Below are positions 51,593-60,569 of a stretch of DNA of 64,000 nt, one piece after another. Location of the stretch: the NCBI GenBank assembly GCA_023229175.1, contig JALNZV010000012.1:1-64000 (forward strand), in the 5' to 3' direction. The DNA is from Tissierellaceae bacterium. GTDB taxonomy: Bacteria; Bacillota; Clostridia; Tissierellales; Tissierellaceae. Below the pieces are notes generated by a model, which saw only the letters and a list, made by a program, of their open reading frames with translations, was not told the DNA's origin and searched no databases. Position 1 is the stretch's first letter; each line of letters starts with the position of its first letter. The position numbers and the translations under genes were made by a program.

Positions 51593-52594
51593 CTATTGTT
51601 GAAATATTCTTTTCTTAACGGCTTTTTTCAGTCCGACCATTTCATATCTTTTACCTAACTCACTGCAACTATAGGTCAATTTAATGGTGTGGATATCTGG
51701 GGATTCCATTCCCATGCAGATAATATTTCTCCAAGAGAAATCAACCAATGTCCTGTCCCTATTGGTAAAGTCCAATTTTTCCATTGCCATTAGATGTGTA
51801 ATAATAGAAGAAGTCAGTATATCCAAGGTATTGTTAAAGTCGTCGAAATAATCCTTCAGTGCTACAACAGCGTGAATTGCCGTTATGCTGTGCAGTATTA
51901 CATTGTCATTGGAGTTGGTAAAGGCAGGCAGTACAAAATTCAATAAAAACCTTACCTTATCCTCTTCTGTCCCACCTATAACAAATCCTTTTTGAGTAAA
52001 CTCCCTGTCCCTGTAGATGTTATTGAGTTTTTGTCCAAAGGGCATATTTGATTTGCGAATCCCATCTATATATGGGTTTTCCACAATCTTTGTCATTTCA
52101 GAAACAGTATCCATGCCGCTTATTTCCCTGGTAAAGGATTTTCCTTCACTATAGCTGGTCAAATAATAGGCCAAGGACCTTGCCACTTCATCCTTTAGCT
52201 CTTCCTCTGTCTTGTATCCCTCCAAGGCATAGGCAACTCGAATAATAGTGTGGAAGAGGTCAGATGACAGTCCAAGTGTATAAGTGTTTAGGACGTGATG
52301 CAAAACTTGATCTACGCCTTCCCTATCAATTTTCCTCTCCATCAAATCTAAGCAGGAGCCGTAAAGTTCTTTTCTCCCAAGGCATTCATCTATGGAATTG
52401 ACCTTTGGGTAATCGGATTTTAGCGGCTCAAAGCTGACATTTTCCAAAAATAAATCTGTGTGGTTTTTAACCTTTTCAATATCGCCAGACATTTTGTATA
52501 AAGCAATTTGAGTCATGGGTAAATCATTTACTTTTCCCCTTATATAAGGCGAATACATCTTACCATAATTGTTGACAATTTGACTAAGAAACAT
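51593..52594 (-). CDS. Questin oxidase-like / DUF4243-type protein
   Basis: About 333 aa from the ATG at 52594 (AAGGGGGAG 6-7 nt upstream; the frame opens at 52615). It is all-helical and has two histidine-centred helices, SSDLFHTIIRVAYALE and ILHSITAIHAVVAL, matching the pattern I recall for the questin oxidase family, a fungal-named group also found in bacteria whose bacterial role is unknown. No signal peptide or membrane helix. It stands alone on its strand. Family placement is from memory and moderate. Confidence 0.6.
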   Translation of the reverse strand: MFLSQIVNNYGKMYSPYIRGKVNDLPMTQIALYKMSGDIEKVKNHTDLFLENVSFEPLKSDYPKVNSIDECLGRKELYGSCLDLMERKIDREGVDQVLHHVLNTYTLGLSSDLFHTIIRVAYALEGYKTEEELKDEVARSLAYYLTSYSEGKSFTREISGMDTVSEMTKIVENPYIDGIRKSNMPFGQKLNNIYRDREFTQKGFVIGGTEEDKVRFLLNFVLPAFTNSNDNVILHSITAIHAVVALKDYFDDFNNTLDILTSSIITHLMAMEKLDFTNRDRTLVDFSWRNIICMGMESPDIHTIKLTYSCSELGKRYEMVGLKKAVKKRIFQQ

Positions 52595-52615
52595 ATTTTC
52601 TCCCCCTTTTACCAT

Positions 52616-53022
52616 AAAGCATACAATTACCCATTATTTATTCTTATTCTAACAGAAGATTTTTCAATTTTCAAGCTTTTTTAAAAATTGTGAAACATCT
52701 AACACAAGTAAAATACAGGACTTTAGCCTTATCCTTCTATACCCTACCGTCCCAAAGTATGATGTTTCCTTGCATAAATAGTTCTCGGGTTTTTATGTCT
52801 TTTATATATTTACCAAATACTTACTAAAAATTTATAAAACTTTAGGTAATTAACGCATTATTGTCCCTAGTTTGTTAATTTTATGATATAAATGCTGTTT
52901 AGACCTCTAATTTGCCACAAAAAAATATACAAGATTGCAATGTAGTATGGAAAAAATGTCGATTTGTGTTATAATATACTATAAATTACCAAAGTCATTC
53001 TACTGAAGAGGTGGTGCAACCA
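52616..53022. other. Intergenic region upstream of the GGDEF-EAL gene
   Basis: About 400 nt between divergent genes, AT-rich. It holds one extended -10 promoter (TGT-TATAAT, 52967-52975) for the plus-strand gene with no good -35. I see no c-di-GMP riboswitch, no repeat and no small coding frame with a ribosome site. Confidence 0.5.
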
Positions 53023-55116
53023 ATGCCAAATAAAAAGGATATAAACTGGTTTCAACACAATATGGAGTTTATGGAAAATCAAGTCGAAGATTATCTAAAG
53101 ACCCGTCTAAATACAAATCCTGCTAAGGAAGCTTTGAAGATAATCGCACTTTATATTATTATAGGGGCACTGTGGATAACATTATCCGACACTATATTGG
53201 GAAATATCGTCAAAGATTCAGAAATGTATAAAACCTTACAGCTCTATAAGGGCTGGCTTTACGTTGCAGTAACTGCAATGTTTTTTTACGCAATTATATT
53301 AAAAAGCCTAAGGTTGTTTGGGTTTGCCATGGACAAAATATACGACACATACGAAGAATTGGTGGCTTCCCACGAAGAACTCATCGCCATGGAGGGTGCC
53401 TTAAAAGACCAATACTCAGAACTGGAAAAAAATAAAAATGAGCTGACCATAAGCAACAAGAGATATGAGATGATAGTAGATGGAGCCCATGACGGCATTT
53501 GGGATTGGGATCTTGTAAACGAAATTTACTTTTTCTCACTGGCAAATAAGGACATCTTTGGATATAGTGAGGGAGAATTGAACCACGATATTGAAGAGTG
53601 GAGAGGCCTGATGCATCCTGATGACGTGAAGGAGGCCTTCGAATACTTGGATCAATACCTAGCGTCTAAGGAAGGATATTATTCCAACAACTACAGAATA
53701 CGGACAAAAGGCGGAGAATATCGTTGGATTGCCAGCAGCGGCAGGGCACTATGGAACAAAGATGGTGTGCCCATCAGAATAGCTGGCTCCCATACGGATA
53801 TTACAGAGCAAAAAATAATGGAGCAAAAATTATACGAGCTGGCTTACTTTGACCAATTGACAAAATTGCCTAATTTGGAATGGCTCAAAGAAAAAGGAGA
53901 GGAGCTAATTAATCAGGCAAAAAAAGATAATAAAGAACTGGCTTTTCTATATGTGGATGTAGATGACTTTAGAAATATAAATGAAATAATGGGCCATGAA
54001 ATAGGCGATAAACTAATCGTTCACATTTCCAATACTGTATTGGGCAATATAAGGTCACCACACTTGGTGGCACGTTTAGGCGGAGATGAATTTGGGGTTT
54101 TTCTCGTCGATATCGACAGGGATACTTTAATGGATAAAATAGAGGACAATATTCAGTTTATAAGAAAACCGTGGGTACTGGAAGGCCATACGTTTTACAT
54201 CACAATTAGCGTGGGTATTGCAATATTTCCCGACAACGGAAATAACTTCCTAACTTTGCTGCAAAATGCCGATACTGCATTATCCTTCGCCAAAGAAAGC
54301 GGAAAAGACAGGTGTATGCTATTCACCCAAGAAATGCAGGAAAATACCAAAAAGTTTGTTGAAATGGATTCTGACTTAAGAATAGCTTTAGAAAATCAAG
54401 AATTTCAATTGTATTATCAACCTCAGTTTTACATAAAGACAAATGAAGTCGTAGGTGCTGAAGCTTTAATCCGTTGGAAACATCCAAAAAGGGGATTTAT
54501 ACCCCCTATGGAGTTTATTCCCTTTGCAGAAAAAATTGGATATATAGATCCCATTAGCAAATGGGTATTTGAAACTGCCTGTAAACAAAAACTGAACTGG
54601 AATAAAGAAGGATATAAACCTCTGAAAATCTCTATCAACCTTTCGGGGGAAATGCTTTCATTTGCAGGACTAGTCCAGGGTACAATGGAAATATTGGAAG
54701 AAAATGAAATAGAGGATTTTGGAATAGAAATAGAATTGACAGAGACTGCCCTAATGGCAGACTTTGAAAATTCTGTCCAAGTTCTTGAAGAGTTGAAAGA
54801 CTTGAATATTACCATATCCTTAGACGATTTTGGGACTGGTTATTCTTCATTGACCTATTTAAGAGTACTGCCCATCGATGTAATAAAAATAGACAGGCAA
54901 TTTATCAACGGCATAGGAAAATCCGATAAAGAAGACGATATCATAAAGTATATTATAGAACTCTCCCATATGCTGGGATTAAAAGTAGTGGCAGAAGGCG
55001 TGGAAACAAAGGAACAGCTGGATTTTCTAAGGGAAAACAACTGCGATATAGCCCAAGGCTATTACTTTGCCAGACCAATGCCTTCAGAGAAAATGAAAAA
55101 ATACCTTAGTAAATAA
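53023..55116 (+). CDS. Membrane PAS-GGDEF-EAL cyclic-di-GMP protein
   Basis: About 697 aa. The ATG at 53023 has AGAGGTG 9 nt upstream; the frame opens at a GTG at 53011. Two hydrophobic helices (about 43-63 and 78-98) precede a coiled coil (110-145), a PAS fold (about 145-265) ending in a PAC segment, GGDEF (RLGGDEFGVFLV, about 350) and EAL (GAEALIRWKHP, with FGTGYSSLTYL and VAEGVET). Both catalytic motifs look intact, so it could make or degrade c-di-GMP. Confidence 0.93.
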   Translation: MPNKKDINWFQHNMEFMENQVEDYLKTRLNTNPAKEALKIIALYIIIGALWITLSDTILGNIVKDSEMYKTLQLYKGWLYVAVTAMFFYAIILKSLRLFGFAMDKIYDTYEELVASHEELIAMEGALKDQYSELEKNKNELTISNKRYEMIVDGAHDGIWDWDLVNEIYFFSLANKDIFGYSEGELNHDIEEWRGLMHPDDVKEAFEYLDQYLASKEGYYSNNYRIRTKGGEYRWIASSGRALWNKDGVPIRIAGSHTDITEQKIMEQKLYELAYFDQLTKLPNLEWLKEKGEELINQAKKDNKELAFLYVDVDDFRNINEIMGHEIGDKLIVHISNTVLGNIRSPHLVARLGGDEFGVFLVDIDRDTLMDKIEDNIQFIRKPWVLEGHTFYITISVGIAIFPDNGNNFLTLLQNADTALSFAKESGKDRCMLFTQEMQENTKKFVEMDSDLRIALENQEFQLYYQPQFYIKTNEVVGAEALIRWKHPKRGFIPPMEFIPFAEKIGYIDPISKWVFETACKQKLNWNKEGYKPLKISINLSGEMLSFAGLVQGTMEILEENEIEDFGIEIELTETALMADFENSVQVLEELKDLNITISLDDFGTGYSSLTYLRVLPIDVIKIDRQFINGIGKSDKEDDIIKYIIELSHMLGLKVVAEGVETKEQLDFLRENNCDIAQGYYFARPMPSEKMKKYLSK

Positions 55117-55132
55117 ATCCTTTATTCCTCCT

Positions 55133-55720
55133 TTATTCCTTGGGACATCTGCAAATATACCATGCAGCCCTTGGCCCTACGTCTATTTTGCTTACATTGG
55201 CAAATATCTCCTTCATTTCATCCTGAGCCACTTTTATGAAATTAAAATAATCTCCATTTTCCAGCCATTCTATTATGGTTGTGAGAACTGCTCGGTTTTC
55301 GTTGTAATCGTGAATAATAACAAATCTCTTGGCCAGTCTTTTCATTTCCATATACAGTTTCATTCGTTCGTCCCTTTGTATGCCATGGGCAACATAGGAG
55401 GCTATGACGATGTCAAAGGACTTATCTGAAAATGGCAATTTTTCTTCTGGCTCTATGTGAATTAGCTCAATGGGCAAATCCTTTAACTTTTTCTTTGCTT
55501 GGCTTAGCATTCCCTTTGACGGGTCCACCCCAGTTGGGTTCATTTCACTGTCATAGAAAGCTTTGCAAAGTGCCCCTGTACCACATCCTATATCTAAAAT
55601 AGTTAAACCCTCGGTAAACTCTATTTCCTTAGATACTTTCTGCAATACTTCCTTATAATAATTCTCCTGTGATTGGAAAAACAAACCGTATACAGGAGAT
55701 ATCATATCGAATAACAACAT
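55133..55720 (-). CDS. Class I SAM-dependent methyltransferase
   Basis: 195 aa, small soluble enzyme of the Methyltransf_11 type. SAM loop LDIGCGTGALCKAF (about 43-56), acidic residue in NPTGVDPSKGML, and FDIVIASYVAHG are present. The short N-terminus FDMISPVYGLFFQSQ is like the UbiE-type lead-in. Substrate unknown. Its 3' end faces the GGDEF-EAL gene with 16 nt between stops and no clear terminator. Confidence 0.88.
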   Translation of the reverse strand: MLLFDMISPVYGLFFQSQENYYKEVLQKVSKEIEFTEGLTILDIGCGTGALCKAFYDSEMNPTGVDPSKGMLSQAKKKLKDLPIELIHIEPEEKLPFSDKSFDIVIASYVAHGIQRDERMKLYMEMKRLAKRFVIIHDYNENRAVLTTIIEWLENGDYFNFIKVAQDEMKEIFANVSKIDVGPRAAWYICRCPKE

Positions 55721-55861
55721 ATTATCACCTTGTCTTTCGTTTTAATTTCTTCTGTTCTACTTACTAATACCCAAAATACCTCTTAATATGAAAAAATGTT
55801 CGATTTTTACCTATAAAATACAAAACGAAAAATCTATTGTCTAAAAATTAAACTTTCACAA

Positions 55862-55880
55862 TTGTAAAACTATTTTACAA
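55862..55880. promoter_or_regulatory. Palindromic operator candidate
   Basis: Perfect inverted repeat TTGTAAAA-CTA-TTTTACAA, 6 nt upstream of the -35 box of the AhpD-like gene. Size and symmetry fit a dimeric repressor or activator site; no regulator can be named. Confidence 0.5.
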
Positions 55881-55886
55881 AATCCA

Positions 55887-55915
55887 TTGTATTGTATCTG
55901 TTTATTTGATATAAT
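55887..55915 (+). promoter_or_regulatory. Promoter of the AhpD-like gene
   Basis: TTGTAT at 55887-55892, 17-nt spacer, TATAAT at 55910-55915 with TGA just upstream (extended -10). Confidence 0.7.
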
Positions 55916-55967
55916 ATTAACAAGAAGAGGTACTATGAACACATAAAACTTATTAGGGGGGTTTATT

Positions 55968-56306
55968 ATGTTAGCATATAAGGAATGCCTGGAAAACGTG
56001 AACAAAGGTATGTTACAGCTTACAGAAGAACTTGCTAAAGAAATGAATGGTTTTATGACACTTCACAATGCAGCATTGGCAGATAGGGCCCTAGATACAA
56101 AAACGAAAGAATTAATTGCATTGGGAATCTCCATTATCATTAAATGTGAACCTTGCATCACTAGTCATATGGACAGTTTAATCAACTTAGGAGTCACTAG
56201 AGAAGAAATACTGGACACCATGGCAGTTGCCATGTTTATGGGTGGAGGACCTGCAGTAGCATATAGCTGCAAAGCATTGGAGACATTTGAAGAGTTTTCA
56301 AAATAA
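55968..56306 (+). CDS. Carboxymuconolactone decarboxylase (AhpD-like) family protein
   Basis: 112 aa, the length of the single-domain CMD family. The helical AhpD signature is present: LDTKTKELIALGISIIIKCEPCITSHM in part, with the redox CEPC pair followed by H, and MGGGPAVAYSCKALE. The CxxC...H arrangement suggests a thiol-disulfide or peroxide-linked role rather than lactone decarboxylation. AGGGGGG precedes the ATG. A palindrome upstream may control it. Confidence 0.92.
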   Translation: MLAYKECLENVNKGMLQLTEELAKEMNGFMTLHNAALADRALDTKTKELIALGISIIIKCEPCITSHMDSLINLGVTREEILDTMAVAMFMGGGPAVAYSCKALETFEEFSK

Positions 56307-56319
56307 AGTGAGGCCATAA

Positions 56320-56347
56320 GGATAGTTAGATATTTATCTATCTATCC
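56320..56347 (+). repeat. Long imperfect hairpin after the AhpD-like gene
   Basis: 13-nt arms GGATAGtTAGATA/TATCTAtCTATCC with one T-T mismatch and a 2-nt loop, 14 nt past the stop. There is no T-run, so it may protect the transcript end or act together with the hairpin at 56370-56398. Confidence 0.6.
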
Positions 56348-56369
56348 TAGAGTAATATCCGCACTTAAA

Positions 56370-56398
56370 GAACACCCATTGATTATCAATGGGTGTTC
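56370..56398. terminator. Bidirectional terminator
   Basis: Perfect 13-bp stem GAACACCCATTGA/TCAATGGGTGTTC with a 3-nt loop between convergent genes; modest T-content on both sides. Confidence 0.75.
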
Positions 56399-56403
56399 GA
56401 CTT

Positions 56404-58479
56404 TTAAATATTCACTTTGTCTAATTGATCTAAATTATATAGATTAATTATATTCATCAATTTCTTAGGGTATTGTGAATCTGTGGCATATCCAGCCCTT
56501 CTCAAGGCCCAAGCACCCATGGTGCTATCGTACATAACATCTCTAAAGATGCCATATCTCTCCGCCTGCAGCAGCAATTCTTTGTGGTTTAACCAAGATT
56601 CATCTATACTGTTATATGCCCTGAAGTCCGCATCGATTCTAAAAGTAGTACCATTGTACTCTTCCCAAGTATTGGATGTCACCGAGCCTGCTGACCCTTT
56701 GCCTTTAATTCCAAATAAATTGTTGGAAAACCTCCCTGTATATTTGTCTACAGGTACAGATTGACCCCATCCAGTTTCCAATATGGCCTGGGCAGTCTGC
56801 AATGCTGCAGACATCCCCGTATCCTCCCAAGACTTCCTTGCCAACTCAGATACTACTCCCATGAATTTGTCCTTTTCTACTATGGGCTTTGGTCCGTAGA
56901 GTGTGTCTAAATATATTTTAATAGGTATTTCTTCACTCTCTATTGTGTTCTCCTTGTATTTGCCCACTGCCTTAATATGGCTGTACTCCAGGTCATCCCT
57001 GGTAGGTACAAATATATAGCTTTCCCTACTAGGATCTGAAACGGCCAGCAGCTTTTTAGTTCCCTTGGCAGGGTTGGTCAGCATATACTGGACCTCTTCT
57101 AATCCAAAATTGCTTGAGGATCTTATTTCAACTTCTGAAGTAATTACCTGATTGGGACCTACGCCCTCTAACAATAGAATAGGCCTGCCTGGTAATACTA
57201 CGGGAATTCCCTTAGTTTGATGCACTATACCTTTGGTATTGGTTACCCTTGCAAATACTTCAACCTCCCCTTTGTCTTCAGGCCCTGGAAACCATTTATA
57301 GCTGCCATATCCCTGTTTACTAAGACTTCTCTCTTCTCCGAATACAGGGTATCTTATTAAGTATTCGGTATCCAATACATTGAAATTTCTATTGGCCAAT
57401 AATGTAACTGGCTTATCTAATATCATGCCTTCTTTGACTCCTGAAAGTCCTAATATATAGGGCATCTCCAATATTATTTCCTTCGTCTCGCTGAAATATG
57501 CCTTTTCGTTCTCATCGTAGGCTATTGCCCTTATTTTATAATTGCCATTGTCGTCCACCATGGGAGACCAATTGTATGTACCCCAAGGGTCTAATTCTCC
57601 CGTCGTAATAGTCTTGTCTTTGTCAACATGAGTAATCTCGTATTGCACGTGAATCGGTACAAAGTTAGACTCCACACCAATGGCTGCATTTTCACTAACT
57701 ATTTCACTTAACCCAGTAAGTTTTACCTCTGGTACTATGCTGATATTGACCAGCTTTGCATCGCCAGATATGAAATTGCCTTCGTCATCGTAAATAGCTG
57801 CCACTAAAGCCTTTTTCCCATGATCGCTGACATAGGGTATCCAATTATACTGCCCCTCTATATCCTTTCCCCTGGCTATTACTTTTCCAGCAGCTGTGTC
57901 AGGATCCAAAAGCATATATTTGATTTCTGCTCCATTTTTAGCTGCTTCCTCTGATACATTTAGTTTCAAGATGGTGGTCCCTCCAATGGTTTGTCCATCT
58001 TCTATATTCAGTATCTCTTCTACAAAAAAGCTGCTAAAAACTGATTTAGTCTGTGAATCGATTTTCACAGTATTTGTGGAACCATCCCATTGAATATCTA
58101 CGCCTATGGCGTTTGTAATCAGCCTCAAAGGTGCATAGGATTTGTCCCCCACTAGGACTGGTGCCACATCGGATAGGGCATATATTTCCTTTCCATCCCT
58201 GTATTTGATCAAGCGACTATCTACTTTCAATGTCACTACCTTGTTATCTTTAGACACTATTATAGTCCTTGTATCTCCATACCAATCTACCTTTGCACCC
58301 ATCTTTTCCAATATGGATCTAATTGGAATCAAGGTCCTTCCGTCTTTGATTATTGGAGTTGCCAAGGTGGTTACATTTTCCCCATCCAAGATAATTTCCA
58401 AATTTGACGACGCCATGGATATACTAGAGCCTAGTAAAATAATTAATCCTAATGCTAATAATGTTTTTAAATATTTCAT
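56404..58479 (-). CDS. Secreted stalk-domain (copper amine oxidase N-like) glucosaminidase
   Basis: About 691 aa from the ATG at 58479 (AGGGG 8 nt upstream; GTG at 58488 overlaps it). A signal peptide (1-25) is followed by a stalk domain of the copper amine oxidase N-terminal type (LIPIRSILEKMGAKVDWYGD, about 45-145). Four related beta repeats (about 150-530) share the pattern G-x-Y-x-W-x-P...D-x-G. The C-terminal GlcNAcase domain (about 545-690, AILETGWGQSVPVD, NNLFGIKGKG) cleaves peptidoglycan glycan strands. A wall-remodelling enzyme, class known but exact role not. Confidence 0.9.
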   Translation of the reverse strand: MKYLKTLLALGLIILLGSSISMASSNLEIILDGENVTTLATPIIKDGRTLIPIRSILEKMGAKVDWYGDTRTIIVSKDNKVVTLKVDSRLIKYRDGKEIYALSDVAPVLVGDKSYAPLRLITNAIGVDIQWDGSTNTVKIDSQTKSVFSSFFVEEILNIEDGQTIGGTTILKLNVSEEAAKNGAEIKYMLLDPDTAAGKVIARGKDIEGQYNWIPYVSDHGKKALVAAIYDDEGNFISGDAKLVNISIVPEVKLTGLSEIVSENAAIGVESNFVPIHVQYEITHVDKDKTITTGELDPWGTYNWSPMVDDNGNYKIRAIAYDENEKAYFSETKEIILEMPYILGLSGVKEGMILDKPVTLLANRNFNVLDTEYLIRYPVFGEERSLSKQGYGSYKWFPGPEDKGEVEVFARVTNTKGIVHQTKGIPVVLPGRPILLLEGVGPNQVITSEVEIRSSSNFGLEEVQYMLTNPAKGTKKLLAVSDPSRESYIFVPTRDDLEYSHIKAVGKYKENTIESEEIPIKIYLDTLYGPKPIVEKDKFMGVVSELARKSWEDTGMSAALQTAQAILETGWGQSVPVDKYTGRFSNNLFGIKGKGSAGSVTSNTWEEYNGTTFRIDADFRAYNSIDESWLNHKELLLQAERYGIFRDVMYDSTMGAWALRRAGYATDSQYPKKLMNIINLYNLDQLDKVNI

Positions 58480-58499
58480 TTTTGTCACCCCTCATATCA

Positions 58500-58528
58500 A
58501 CTATAATATACAATAAATACATCGTCAA
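58500..58528 (-). promoter_or_regulatory. Promoter of the glucosaminidase gene
   Basis: TTGACG at 58528-58523, 17-nt spacer, TATAGT at 58505-58500 on the minus strand, abutting the stop of the zur gene. Confidence 0.65.
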
Positions 58529-58530
58529 TA

Positions 58531-58968
58531 CTATATATTTCCCATGGATTTATCTTTGCATTTTTTGCAATACCCATATATTTCAAACCTATGGTCAGTA
58601 GGCACAAAACCAACGTCTTCCAACTTTTCCCTAATGGTATCCATAGGGCAAAATTCTATTACAATAGTGGCTCCACAGCCTTTACAAATGACGTGGTGAT
58701 GATGTCCTTCTTCACTTCGGATTTTATATAGGTCACCTCCATTTTCTCTAGAAATTCGACACAGTAAATCTTTGGAGACTAAAGTGTCTAAATTTCTATA
58801 TACAGTTGAAAAATTTGTACCTGGTAAAACCTCCAATACCTTGGTATACAAGTTTTGGGCATTGATAAAAGCATCAGATTGACTCAATACCTTTAGAATT
58901 GCCTGCCTTTGAGGAGTCACCTTAAGTTGTCTTTTTTTTAATTCCCTATCTATATCCACAGTATTCAC
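58531..58968 (-). CDS. zur: Fur family repressor, probably Zur
   Basis: 145 aa. Winged helix (KRQLKVTPQRQAILKVL, TNFSTVYRNLDTLV) and dimerisation domain with HHHHVICKGCG and a second pair CKKCK for structural Zn. As the last gene after znuA-znuC-znuB, it is most likely the zinc-sensing repressor of that operon. Fur or PerR identity cannot be excluded by sequence alone, but no iron or peroxide gene is near. Confidence 0.88.
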   Translation of the reverse strand: MNTVDIDRELKKRQLKVTPQRQAILKVLSQSDAFINAQNLYTKVLEVLPGTNFSTVYRNLDTLVSKDLLCRISRENGGDLYKIRSEEGHHHHVICKGCGATIVIEFCPMDTIREKLEDVGFVPTDHRFEIYGYCKKCKDKSMGNI

Positions 58969-58989
58969 CCATTCTATAATATTAATTAA

Positions 58990-59790
58990 CTAGGATTGCA
59001 GCCTCTTTGCACCTATGACTACCATCAAAATAGAAGATGCTATAAGTACAATAGTCCCACCAGGTGCTAAGTCAAATATAAAGGAAAGGTACAAACCAGA
59101 AATCACCGAAAGTACAGATACTCCTACGGCAATTCCAAAGGTGGCTTTAAAGCTTTTAGCCATCTGCAAACTTACAGCGGCTGGTATGACCATGAGAGCA
59201 GATACTAAAAGTGTACCAACTACCCTGACAGCCAAAGCAACAGCCATGGCCGTCATCAACGTAAAGTACGTATTTATGGCGTTTACTTGTATTCCCGACA
59301 CCCTGGCAGACTCTTCGTCAAATGTAATAGCAAACAACTCCTTCGATAAAAACACTAAAGATACTATTATAATCAACCCGACGCCCGATATTAACCATAC
59401 ATCGGCAGTGGTAACAGCCACTAAGCTACCGAATAAATATGAGAGAAGATCTGCATTGAAGGATTTACCTATACTAATCAATACAACGGCAAGTCCCATT
59501 CCGCCGGACATAACCACAGCTAGTGCCACTTCGGCGTATTTATCAAAAGCCTTTCTAATTATCTCTATGAGAAATGCTGCCAATGCAGAAAAAATCAGTG
59601 CTCCATAAAATGGATAAAATCCAAATAACATGCCCACAGCAACTCCCGACAAAGCAGCATGGGACAAACTATCTCCTATGAGGGACATACGTCTAAGAAC
59701 GACAAACACTCCCATTGTAGACGCTAGAATTGCCGTTATTATCCCTGCAACAAAAGCTCTTTGCATAAAATCATAGGCTAAAATATTCAT
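58990..59790 (-). CDS. znuB: Zinc ABC transporter permease ZnuB
   Basis: Membrane subunit of a metal ABC-3 importer. 266 aa, about eight helices, with MSLIGDSLSHAALSGVAVG (the ABC-3 signature near residues 35-50) and DEESARVSGIQVNAINTYF. It overlaps znuC by 4 nt and is followed by zur after 21 nt. Confidence 0.93.
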   Translation of the reverse strand: MNILAYDFMQRAFVAGIITAILASTMGVFVVLRRMSLIGDSLSHAALSGVAVGMLFGFYPFYGALIFSALAAFLIEIIRKAFDKYAEVALAVVMSGGMGLAVVLISIGKSFNADLLSYLFGSLVAVTTADVWLISGVGLIIIVSLVFLSKELFAITFDEESARVSGIQVNAINTYFTLMTAMAVALAVRVVGTLLVSALMVIPAAVSLQMAKSFKATFGIAVGVSVLSVISGLYLSFIFDLAPGGTIVLIASSILMVVIGAKRLQS

Positions 59791-60560
59791 TGCCTCACCT
59801 CCAGTTTATGCTCCTTTACGCCGTGAAGAATTCTATACCCTAAGGTCTCCGCAATATGCTCTTCCGTAACCTCGTCTAGGGTTTCATGAATATATGCTCC
59901 TTTATCTCTAATACATCCGATTTTGCCTGCCTTGTGAAATATATTTCCTATGTCGTGGGTCACCATGACTATGGTAATTCCTTCTTCTTCGTTTAATCTC
60001 ATCAGTATATCGTAAAACTCCTGCTGAGAAGAAGCATCTATTCCAGTAGTCGGCTCATCTAAAAAGAGAACTTCAGGATTTTTAACCAAAGCCTTGGCTA
60101 CAAATACTTTTTGTCTCTGACCTCCAGACAATTGACCTATAAGCCTACGGGAAAGGTCTTCCATGCCGACTAATTTTAAGGCTTGTTGAACAGCCTCTCG
60201 CTTTTCTTCTCTCCTAATAAAATGTCCCAGACCCCCATACAAGCCTGTGCCTACAATTTCTTCTACAGTGGCAGGGAAGGCAGTATTTATTTGGGCTGCT
60301 TGTTGGGACACGTATCCTATTCTATTCCACTGATTGAAGCCCTTTAAATCTTGATTAAATATCATGACCTTTCCAGTTTTCGGCTTGAGAAGGCCTACCA
60401 TAAGCTTCATCAAAGTTGATTTTGCAGCACCGTTGGCCCCTATTAAGGCCAAGAAATCTCCCCTGTTTACTGCTAAGTTTACATTTTCAAGGACTGGCCT
60501 GCCGTTATAGGCAAAGGTCACATCGATTATATTGACTACTTCATTTGATTTATCCTTCAT
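59787..60560 (-). CDS. znuC: Zinc ABC transporter ATP-binding protein ZnuC
   Basis: 257 aa ATPase. Walker A IGANGAAKSTLMKL has Ala where Gly is usual (GANGAAKST rather than GANGAGKST); signature LSGGQRQKVFVAKAL, Walker B VLFLDEPTTGID and switch VTHD are present. The variant P-loop is worth noting but retains the key Lys-Ser. It lies 9 nt after znuA. Confidence 0.93.
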   Translation of the reverse strand: MKDKSNEVVNIIDVTFAYNGRPVLENVNLAVNRGDFLALIGANGAAKSTLMKLMVGLLKPKTGKVMIFNQDLKGFNQWNRIGYVSQQAAQINTAFPATVEEIVGTGLYGGLGHFIRREEKREAVQQALKLVGMEDLSRRLIGQLSGGQRQKVFVAKALVKNPEVLFLDEPTTGIDASSQQEFYDILMRLNEEEGITIVMVTHDIGNIFHKAGKIGCIRDKGAYIHETLDEVTEEHIAETLGYRILHGVKEHKLEVRQ

Positions 60561-60569
60561 ATTATCCCT

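Noticed and set aside
52910..52926. Third copy of the leader RNA (minus strand TTTGTGGCAAATT)
   Set aside because: Only about 11 bases match one block; the ACAACU block, the hairpin, the closing helix and a terminator are all missing.
52616..53022. c-di-GMP riboswitch or Spo0A box (TGTCGAT at 52957-52963) before the GGDEF-EAL gene
   Set aside because: No GEMM-type core is present, and the 6/7 0A-box match alone, without suitable promoter geometry, is too weak.
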